A stretch of 64,000 nt of DNA, taken from contig JAUCBJ010003987.1 of the NCBI GenBank assembly GCA_032718475.1, positions 31,528 to 95,527 on the forward strand, written 5' to 3'. Both the position numbers and the translations under genes were made by a program. This document shows, one piece after another, positions 55,933 to 64,000 of the stretch; position 1 is the stretch's first letter; the number at the start of each line of letters is the position of its first letter. The stretch comes from Nemertoderma westbladi (taxonomy: Eukaryota; Xenacoelomorpha; Nemertodermatida; Nemertodermatidae). The notes beneath the pieces were generated by a model. The model saw only the letters and a list, made by a program, of their open reading frames with translations. It was not told the DNA's origin and did not search any database.

Positions 55933-57204
55933 ATGGATGCTTCTACCCCAAAAACAAATGATGATGATGCAGTTGAGCTAACCAATCCTGTTTATGAGTT
56001 AACAAGGACGGGTAATGAAAACCCATCAGTTATTGAAGAAGGCGTATATGATGTGCCTGATCCGATAATCAGAAAAAAAACTCTCCAAACCAAGGGTGAT
56101 AAACTTGATCAGAGAAATCCAACGAAATGCCAGTGGATAACTATAATTATAACACTTATTGGACTACTAGTGTTGATGGCTGCGTTGGCAAGGATTTCTT
56201 TTTTCATGGTAAATAATCAAACAGACCAAAGAGAAATCGAAATGAAGATGACGGATTTGGCAGACAACAGGAAAGAAAAAGAAAAGGCAGTAGCTGAGCA
56301 ACTAGATCTTCTAACTAGCAACTTTAATGGAAACATCGAAAACAAAAATGATATACTTAATAATAGTCTAATTGATCACGCCAACATATTCAAAGACGTT
56401 ATTAAGGGAAATGAAAATACATTTAATGATTCTGTTAGTAAGAATACTGAAACGTTGAGAAATAAACTCAATGAACAAAGTGATATATTTGGTGGGAAAG
56501 TAAATGAACAATCAAATGAATTCATTGGTAAGATTGATGAACAAAAGGAAGCAATACTTCTCGCAATAGGAGTTCTTCCAAATAACCTTTGTCCCAGTTT
56601 CCAACTGAATAATACTCTTCACGTATACAATAGTCAACATGGACTAAATGGTTTAATCAGGTGTGACACCATGGTTCCAGGTGGTCCTTGGTTGGTGATT
56701 CAAAAGAGAGCTAATGGAGCTGTTAACTTCTATCGGGATTGGGCAAATTATAAGTCTGGATTCGGTGACGTTAGAGGCGAATTTTGGTTAGGGTTGGATA
56801 CCATACACAATCTTACTGCTGGAGGGGTTAAACTGAGAGTAGATCTATGGTATAATGGGAAATATGGATTTGCGGAATATTCCTCATTCCGAGTTGGTTC
56901 GGAAAGCACACGTTATACTATAGGAGTCTCTGGATACCGAGGGACTGCAGGGGATGCTCTGCTACCTGGTGATCCCACTGACAATAATTGGATAGATGGT
57001 CAGCCCTTCACCACAAAGGATAACGACAACGATGCATTAGATTTTAAAAACTGCGCTGTGCATTTCAATGGTGCATGGTGGTATAAAAGTTGTTCCCACG
57101 CTAATTTGAATGGGATTTACAATGACCCAATGCATGGGCCTTGGTGGAGGGAGTTCACTTCTCTAAATCCTGCAGAGATGATTGAAATGAAAATCACTAT
57201 CTAA
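55933..57204 (+). CDS. FReD-4: type II membrane fibrinogen-related receptor (class A)
   Basis: I start the protein at the ATG at 55933 (AAAATGG), giving 423 residues. The frame is open for three codons further upstream but has no ATG there. The tail (1-67) has NPVY (18-21), YDVP (39-42) and juxtamembrane KCQW (Cys66). The membrane helix is about 68-92. Ten 11-residue repeats fill 103-212, including NEQSDIFGGKV, NEQSNEFIGKI and DEQKEAILLAI. The FReD domain (about 217-423) has Cys220/244 and Cys374/387, a DNDND calcium site (363-367) and SCSHANLNG. Tail and stalk match FReD-1. The middle of the FReD domain (YNGKYGFAEYSSFRVGS, GYRGTAGDALLPGDPT, NWIDGQPFTTKD) matches FReD-3 better, so the gene looks mosaic. 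It is the only one of the four on the plus strand. Confidence 0.9.
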   Translation: MDASTPKTNDDDAVELTNPVYELTRTGNENPSVIEEGVYDVPDPIIRKKTLQTKGDKLDQRNPTKCQWITIIITLIGLLVLMAALARISFFMVNNQTDQREIEMKMTDLADNRKEKEKAVAEQLDLLTSNFNGNIENKNDILNNSLIDHANIFKDVIKGNENTFNDSVSKNTETLRNKLNEQSDIFGGKVNEQSNEFIGKIDEQKEAILLAIGVLPNNLCPSFQLNNTLHVYNSQHGLNGLIRCDTMVPGGPWLVIQKRANGAVNFYRDWANYKSGFGDVRGEFWLGLDTIHNLTAGGVKLRVDLWYNGKYGFAEYSSFRVGSESTRYTIGVSGYRGTAGDALLPGDPTDNNWIDGQPFTTKDNDNDALDFKNCAVHFNGAWWYKSCSHANLNGIYNDPMHGPWWREFTSLNPAEMIEMKITI

Positions 57205-57540
57205 TGACGTTTTTCCTCTCTTATAAAATTTTTTTTTATAACAATTATTAGAAATCTATTTATAATCTTCCCCATTATAAAATTAAATTACTAACATCAG
57301 TGATTCGCAGTTTTAGACCAATTAGTAGTGTAAATGTGTGATAGATTTTAAGATTGTGTTTAATTGATGATATACACAGTAGAGTTTATATTACTAAATG
57401 TATTGTATTTTGGTAAGAATATAAAAAATTTTATTTATCATTATTTATATATAATAATATATATCTATTTATAATAAATTATTGTAGGAAGATATATTAC
57501 TTGAATATATAAGAAACCGCAGTGAGTTAAGGGATCCGGT
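57205..57540. other. 3' flank of FReD-4
   Basis: This AT-rich sequence probably contains the 3' untranslated region. AATAAATAAATAAAAT at 57561-57577 lies in the adjoining Penelope repeat and could serve as a polyadenylation signal; this is unproven. Confidence 0.35.
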
Positions 57541-59135
57541 ATATATTTTGTAAGCATAAAATAATAAATAAATAAAATATTATTTTAAATATACCTAGAT
57601 CCACCTCAGAAAAAATTAATATATTACTTTATTACTAGCTTTCGATATAATAAGTATATCTGTTTCAAGTGTTGAAAACCAACTATTTATAAATAAAATA
57701 AATTAACAATATAAGCACAATTTAAAATTCTAGAAAGTTTGTTTACGTCTTTCCTATTTCGTGTTTCTCAGGCGAACCGATTTAACTATGAGTTGAATAC
57801 ATCTACACCGAAATCATTTACTACTGCCTCGTTGATGGTGTTCAACCCGAATGGTTTTACTGTTAGCAAAGTACATTGCCCAAAGTCCTCCCTGTTCCTT
57901 AGTTCGCTAGTTTGATCTTTTATGTTTCTCGATTTAAATTTGACGTTATCAATGGGTGTAATTTTTAAAATTCCGCAAAATTGTGTCCAACCTGTTCACA
58001 GAAATGAAGTTCAATTGAAGGCATAGGTTTATTTATTGTTTACAATCTTGCTTTTATAATTTCTAATTCTTGCTTTTAGGTCGGTTGTCGATCCTACCCC
58101 TTGTAAGTTGCATTTTTCACACCTTACCAGATAAAAAACATTCTTAATGTCATAAGTAAAATTTCCTTTAATTAGATATCTCTTTTTGTTCAGTGGGGTC
58201 GTTGTTGTTAAATTCTTTAAATAGATTTATAGAGGTTGAATAGATTCACAAGGATTACATCTTCTTCGTTTACACTTCGTAGCACCAACCAAGTCACTTC
58301 TATTACTGTAGTTATTGGTTTGAGGATGCAATCATTGTTTTCAAAGTTGGGGCCCTTCGATGTACTACTCTAAACTCATAATTCACATAATTGAGCTTGC
58401 GTGTAAATTACCTTGTCATTCAATATACTTGCGTTTTTGCTTATTATTTCCGCCAGATATCCTAGTTTTGGAGCCACCTCAGCTACGTAGTAAATTGGTT
58501 TCTTCTTGTTATCGTTTTGGCGTTTTTTTCTGTTCTAGTGCTTGTTTTTGCGTCATAATTAGAGTCTTTCCAAATTGTTCACACACATCCTGAATATTCC
58601 ACCCCCTAGCAACAAAATGCTGATCCATATTCGGTTAAAGAATTAAATAAGTCATTAAATTGTGAACTGTTTCTTCTCAGTTTTAACCCCAACTACGTAC
58701 GGAATAAATTTTAGTTTGGGTTGGTGTGCAGAGCTTGGGCAAATGTATTGGTGAACATTTGTTGGTTTACTGTACTGTACACCTTTGTTTGAATAAAACC
58801 TCTCTCATCTATGTAAATTGTAAGATCTAAATAGTTAACTGTTCTACCTCTCTCTTCTAATTTAAATTTTATTTTTCATTGTTTAACCATGGCGTTTAGA
58901 TAAATACAATGCATTGTAGAAGCCTTAGAGATTTGCTTGAATAGCAATAATTGTGCTTATATTGTTAATTTATTTAATTTATAAATAGTTGGTTTTCAAC
59001 ACTTGAAACAGATTTACTTATTATATCGAAAGCTAGTAATAAAGTAATATATTATTTTTTCTGAGGTCGATCTAGGTTTATTTAAAATAATATTTTATTT
59101 ATTTAATATTTTACGCTTACAAAAATATATATTTA
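57541..59135 (-). mobile_element. Penelope-like element between inverted repeats
   Basis: The coding remnant is on the minus strand and is flanked by an inverted repeat of about 185 bp (57541-57722 and 58949-59135). Landmarks of the repeat are ACTAGCTTTCGATATAATAA, GTTTCAAGTGTTGAAAACCA and TTAACAATATAAGCACAATT and their complements. Penelope-like elements are known to carry LTR-like repeats in direct or inverted orientation. The element is 5'-incomplete in coding terms: only the last third of the RT and the endonuclease are seen. Confidence 0.78.
57780..58905 (-). pseudogene. Penelope RT C-terminus plus GIY-YIG endonuclease, broken
   Basis: From 58905 downward the minus strand reads EERGRTVNYLDLTIYIDERG and FIQTKVY (the LDL-x-x-x-x...K-x-Y-R-K-P-x-N block of Penelope RT). 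After frame changes comes a decayed S-x-HP and F..L...G region. Near 58270 CKRRRCNPCESI gives the Cys-rich linker, then NVFYLVRCEKCNLQGVGSTT and DLKARIRNYKSRI (about 58030-58150) form the GIY-YIG endonuclease fold, with the usual YVG changed to GVG. LRNREDFGQCTLLTVKPFGL (about 57850-57910) is the C-terminal block. Frame changes and several stops rule out function. Confidence 0.78.
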
Positions 59136-59158
59136 TAATATATATATATATATTATAG

Positions 59159-59605
59159 ACTATAATTTTGAGTTGAACGAATTATGTTTTTGACAGACCA
59201 ATATCAAGCAAGTAAAATTATTTGGAAACAGAGAAACAACATGTTCCTATCTGTTCAACCGTAAGTAGTCATTGTTTTATTTAAGCAGGGACACAAAGCG
59301 CAACCCTGTTTAAATACTATAAGTAAAATTATCACATTGGTTACATTTTTGCAATGTGTTTCGCTGCACGGGTTAGTGTAGCTGATGAGCCAAATCCCGG
59401 CGAAACACATGCAAAAATGTAACCAATGTGATAATTTTACTTATAGTATTTAAACAGGGTTGCGCTTTGTGTCCCTGCTTAAATAAAATGATGACTACTT
59501 ACGGTTGAACAGATAGGAACATGTTGTTTCTCTGTTTCCAAATAATTTTACTTGCTTGATATTGGTCTGTCAAAAACATAATTCGTTCAACTCAAAATTA
59601 TATAT
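59159..59605. repeat. Near-perfect foldback with hammerhead-like loop
   Basis: A left arm of about 205 bp (59159-59363) is complementary to 59401-59605, with two adjacent mismatches and one single-base indel seen by eye. Landmarks are TTTTGAGTTGAACGAATTAT, CAGACCAATATCAAGCAAGT and GGGACACAAAGCGCAACCCT. The short unpaired centre (59364-59400) contains CTGATGA (59382-59388), a GCC/GGC helix and GAAAC just inside the right arm. It lies 24 bp from the Penelope repeat. There is no open frame. Confidence 0.9.
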
Positions 59606-61000
59606 AAGAGACCGGATCATGCTGAACATGGTTGTATAAAATGCCTTCCTATTATTTTATTTTTATTATATATATTATAGATATATATTTATAAATATAT
59701 ATCTATATTTATATTGTGCCGATAATTCTACTGTACGTTTAAAGTATAAAATCTATATTCTACTAGTGTTACGCCATCTATTTATTTCTTTCTCAGCCCT
59801 AGTATCCGTTAATAGTATCCTTAGTATCCTAAAATCCGTATAGTTTGACAACCTAACTAACTGTTGTTGTAAGTATAAAATGTATTTATTTATTTGTTTA
59901 TTCATATTTTGAATTATAAAAATTAGTATTTGTGTGTTTTGGGATTTAGTTAAAAGAACCTACTAGCCTAGCATGAATTACGAATTTTTAGCCACAATTG
60001 CTGTACATTTTGACATAGGCTTGGTTTATTGTTTTGGTTGCTGGTGTTTTACAGTACTTTAGATGTTAGCCTTTATTGCCTGCCAAAATTGAACGACTGG
60101 TAAAATTAACGAATATATTTTGTTCCTACTTATTGTGAGCGCTGCTGTTACAAAGGTGTTGAGGTCTCCGCCATAGAATTAAAACATTTGCAATTTTCAA
60201 TTTGGGTTTAAGGGACTATTACCCCGATCAAAAGTGATATTTAATAAAATTTAAAAAAATATATATTTGTGTAGTTTGATAGAATGGCTTTGGTTTGGTG
60301 ATATCGTTATTTTTCACCATAAAACAGCATTTTTCAAAATTTGAACTTTTTGAATTTTTTTCTGGAAAAAATTATTGAAATGTTTTCGTAAATTTTGGCA
60401 ATTTTATATATTTTCATAGATTACTTAAATATGAAAAATTTACTGCAGGGAACTGCAGAATCCAAAATTACACTTAATATTTTGTGTAAACAAGAACAGC
60501 AGTATGAATATCAGTATACTTGATATTCATGACTGTCTATAAAAAATAATTTTTTCTCACTTTGTCGTTTTGACATTTTTCATCATGCATTCTAAAGAAT
60601 CCATAAATTTTTTAAAAATATGAATTATATGCAGAAATTTTCATAAAAGATTGACTACATATCTAGACGGTCACGGCCCTAAACCGATTAGGTTCTCTGT
60701 TCGCAGAACACCGAACACTATTCCGGCCACGGAACTAGTCCAGCAGAATGCCTTTATAGAATCCTGGGATTTGTGGGACGAGAGGATCTCAGCAACTAAG
60801 CGAAAACGAACAATAGGATGTTCCTAGACCCCCCCCCCCAAAATTTATCCAGAAGACTTTTCGCCATACATAATGTGTTAAAAAAGTCTACGGTTCTCCG
60901 GCTAGGGCCAATTTGAGTCAAAAAGACCGCTTCCCTAGCAACCACGTTGCTATGGAGATAAGTCCAGAACCGCTAATGCTACGGACTTGGGACCGGCGCC
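59606..61000. other. AT-rich intergenic DNA
   Basis: No gene is recognised. CCTAGCAACCACGTTGCTAT at 60934-60953 is a palindromic RFX X-box-like sequence. The surrounding GC-richer stretch (60660-61000) may be the beginning of the repeat region that follows. Confidence 0.4.
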
Positions 61001-62640
61001 AATCGATAGGCAGCATATGGGTTTACCTTCAAGAGATTTTTTTTGGAGCGATCAGATCATGATCTTGACCATGATCAGCAAAGATCAGTTTTGATCAGCA
61101 ATCGGACACTCAAGGCTTGCTCCAATCGAAAAACTTAACATTACAAAAAGATTCAGCGACCCCACATTAGTCATGATTCCCGTTAAAAGATTTAAAAAAA
61201 AGTGAATTCTTCCCGGTCAAAACGCAAGATCATGATCGCGCAAAGATCGGACTTCGTAAAATCGTAACTAAGCATTTTGGATATAAACAATTACTGTAGG
61301 AAACGTTCAGAACACCGCCCTGAGTCGATTAAAAAAAAATTGGCTCGATCGGACAACCGGTTCTCGAGATCTGATACCTGATCATTAAAGATCAGATTTT
61401 TTAGTTTTTTCGGATTTTCTCGAAAACTTTGTTTGAGACCCCCGATTTTTTTTTTACGAATCGACTTCTATGATGAAGGGGCAACTTTTGAGCATTTCGA
61501 AATTTTCAAAAAGCGATTTGATCAGGCCGCGATCAGAAAAGATCGTGTTTTCGGTTTTATTTCGAAGACCAAGTCCTGGGAGTTCACCGTATGGAAAAAC
61601 TTAACATCACAAAAAGATTCCTCACCCTCGAATTATGGGGGGTAGCCAAAATTTGGGCATAAAAAAGTTCAAGTCTAGTGGGTCAAAACTCAAGATCATG
61701 ATCGCGAAAAGATCAGTATATTTAAAATCGAATCTAAGCATTTTTCTAATAAACATTCATTGTAAGAAATGTGCAATGGTCTATTCTGAGTTGATTAAAA
61801 AAAAAATTGGCTCGATCGGGCAACCAGTTCTCGAGATCAGCTTCCTGATCATAAAAGATCGTGTTTTTCGGTTTTTCCCGATTTTCTCGAAAACTTTGTT
61901 TGAGACCCCCGATTTTTTTTTTACTAATCGACTTCTATTAAGAAGGGGCAACTTTTGAGCATTTCAAAATTTTCAAAAAGCGATTTGATCAGGCCATGAT
62001 CAGGAAAGATCATGTTTTCGGTTTTATTTCGAAGACCAAGTCCTGTGAGTTCACCGTATGAAAAAACTTAACATTACAAAAAGATTCCTCACCCTCGAAT
62101 TAGGGGGGGTAGCCAAAATTTGACCATAAAAAAGTTCAATTCTAGGGGGTCAAAAGATCATGATCGCAAAATGATCAGTTTTTTCGTAATTACTTCTGAG
62201 CATTTTGGGGCAAAACTTTCAAACTAAAAAACATTCACTGGAGTGTTCTAAGTAGATTAAAAAATATTTCGACTCAATAGGCCTACCGGTACCGGAGATA
62301 TGGTCGTCCAAAGTCTGCTTCCGGTAATTCGAAAATATTTCGAAAACCCTTGATCGAATTTTTTCCTTGAAAATATGTGAATGTACAGTTAGTGGACCCG
62401 CATCTAACGATATATCACAATCCATATTTCGGATGACAGGTACCGGTGAAATCAGACTTTACCGAAAAAAATTCAAATTTTAGCTACTCATGTCTGACTA
62501 TCTCGAAAACTATAATAGGTATGGAAATACTTTCACTGCAAGAAATGTTCGCCTATCCAATGCGCTTCTAACTCTGTGCTCGGATTTTGCATAGTGTCAA
62601 AACCTACAACTTAACCCCCCCAGCGGAGGGAACGGAGTGA
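61001..62640. repeat. Three-copy tandem repeat, about 465 bp, GATC-rich
   Basis: The string AACTTAACATYACAAAAAGATTC occurs at about 61134, 61597 and 62074, and ATCATGATCGCRMAAWGATC at about 61225, 61694 and 62158. This gives spacings of roughly 463-477 bp. Shared segments include TTGGCTCGATCGGRCAACC, CTCGAAAACTTTGTTTGAGA and CGAAGACCAAGTCCTG. The copies differ at many sites, so the duplication is old. GATC tetranucleotides are strikingly dense. Open frames at 61433-61958 are not conserved between copies. Confidence 0.85.
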
Positions 62641-63834
62641 CCGGAGCGCCAGTACTATCTTTCATTATTATGAAGTAATAAGGGCGGTGGGTGGGGTAGG
62701 TGGTGAACACTATTTATAGGGTGGAGGGAGGGTCTAGTATATATTACTTTAGGATATTTGATTTCTTTGCAATATAGTTTAGCTGCCTCAGTCTTATTTG
62801 TAATATGTTATACATTATACCAAATTATATCAAGTTTTAACATACTACATTGTCTACCTGTAGGAGAAATATACAATGTAGGGCTCATAATATATTTATA
62901 AATAGATTTAGTATATTTACATTGTATAACAGAGTTAATTGATACTATTACGGTATTATACTAAAGACGCCGCTTTGATATATCTGATCAAATGGCAATT
63001 TCTTGTATATTATCTATTTCACTATCTTGGGTATATCATTCAATTTCTAAAACTATAATAATAAACATTTACTTCACTTCTTGTTTACTCGCATGGATAT
63101 ATTAATATAAAATACGTCAGTATAATATCTTATAGGGCCAAACGCAGATTAATCGGAATAATATGTTTAATTATTATTATTACAATTGGCACATTGAAGT
63201 AAGTAGTACATGAGTTTGATAAAATAATTATGAATCTGTATCTTATTCTACTTTGTCTATATGATTATGTTATATAATAATGTTACTTTATCACTTTGGT
63301 TTAAACCGATCTCCTTTACTATTACTTACTACTTATACTACTACTACTACTACTATTACTACTACTGCTACTGACTACTACAGAGTTATATATTATAAGA
63401 GGATGGGGTTCGTGATTATTAGTTATTATACAAGTGCCCCTCGGCTATAGAGAGTCCACCCTCGGTTGCTTACTGGGTCTATTGTGAAGAGAACAGCAAG
63501 GCCTCCCTGGTTGTATTACTGGTACTTGATATATTTTACATAAAAAGCGTGAAAATGTATACAACCAATTTTTGATTTTGATTTTTATGATTTGATTTTG
63601 AATTTGATAAACAACCTAAACAAAAGTTCAATATTTTTCAAACAAAAGTGTTTGCGAAGCTATCGCTACTCAGTTTTCGTAGTAAAAGATCACTGTTAAA
63701 GTTTCAGATTTGTAGCTTTATTAATATAAAAAAATAGAGTTGGGGTATTGGTCTCCATAATAAGGGTTTATGAACATAATTATGCATTTTTCACGTCCAT
63801 TCACCTATATTTAACTAGGGGTTGCCTGTTTGTT
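62641..63834. other. AT-rich intergenic with a TAC microsatellite
   Basis: An ACT/TAC trinucleotide run occupies 63318-63376. Nothing else is recognised in this stretch. Confidence 0.5.
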
Positions 63835-64000
63835 TTCTTAACTTATCGAAAGCATTTGATTCGTGTCAACCATTATAAATTATTGAAATTGCAAAAGTTA
63901 CTAATTATGGTGTATCGCACTCAGTAGTTAGGGTTCTATATTTCTGTTACTCATAGCAATAAATTTCCGTCTGTAGTTCCACAGTTGTTTCGAGATGGGG
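63835..64000 (+). mobile_element. LINE reverse-transcriptase fragment at the right edge
   Basis: The plus strand reads LSKAFDSCQPL (about 63840-63872), then after a stop NYGVSHSVVRVLYF (about 63905-63945), and ends near RWG at the last bases. This is the second RT block of CR1/L2-like LINEs (DLSKAFDxVNHxxLLxKL...YG...W). It continues past the window, so its length and integrity cannot be judged. Confidence 0.6.

Noticed and set aside
61433-61958. Two open frames in the GATC-rich repeat
   Set aside because: Equivalent positions in the other repeat copies are not open, so they are chance frames.

Overview
This is a 64 kb window of AT-rich eukaryotic DNA, most likely from an invertebrate animal. 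The evidence for an animal is a set of membrane-bound fibrinogen-related proteins together with an animal-type repeat load: CR1/Jockey-like and RTE-like LINEs, Penelope, piggyBac, a Mutator-like (MULE) transposase and tRNA-derived SINEs. No gene in the window fixes the phylum. One SINE body resembles a domain I recall from cephalopod SINEs, which is only a hint. There are no prokaryotic operons, no CRISPR array and no recognisable structural RNA gene.

The host genes I can support are four intronless paralogues, here called FReD-1 (3408-4676, minus), FReD-2 (20192-21427, minus), FReD-3 (46190-47419, minus) and FReD-4 (55933-57204, plus). Each encodes a type II membrane protein of about 410-423 residues. 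The order is a short cytoplasmic tail with tyrosine motifs, one membrane helix, a stalk of ten consecutive 11-residue repeats, and a C-terminal fibrinogen-like (FReD) lectin domain with an intact calcium-site motif. The tails and stalks fall into two classes (FReD-1/4 and FReD-2/3). The FReD domains are almost interchangeable across classes, and one 122-bp stretch is identical between FReD-1 and FReD-2. This looks like a small cluster of cell-surface recognition receptors with a diversifying lectin head; it resembles vertebrate FIBCD1 in topology, and invertebrate FREPs in its recognition domain.

Almost everything else is mobile or repetitive DNA. 1-3.2 kb: LINE remnants. 4.8-6.6 kb: a probable LTR-element remnant. 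6.6-9.1 kb: a complete piggyBac element with intact transposase and TTAA duplications. 11-17 kb: LINE fragments, a 142-bp tandem repeat and foldback DNA. 22.9-25.8 kb: LINE endonuclease and reverse-transcriptase remnants. 26.6-29.9 kb: a non-coding inverted-repeat element packed with AACGTTAA. 30-38.6 kb: a MULE transposase broken by a 208-bp satellite array and by a nearly intact CR1-group LINE (31.7-37.5 kb). 39.3-40.2 kb: a LINE ORF1 without an ORF2. 40.8-43.2 kb: a foldback of about 2.4 kb with arms of about 1 kb. 43.4-44.4 kb: a LINE remnant split by tRNA-derived inverted repeats. 48.9-52.9 kb: LINE remnants. 57.5-59.6 kb: a Penelope-like element between inverted repeats, next to a foldback whose loop carries hammerhead-ribozyme-like core motifs. 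61-62.6 kb: a GATC-rich repeat of about 465 bp in three copies.

All element assignments rest on motifs read by eye. No alignment, structure prediction or database search was run.
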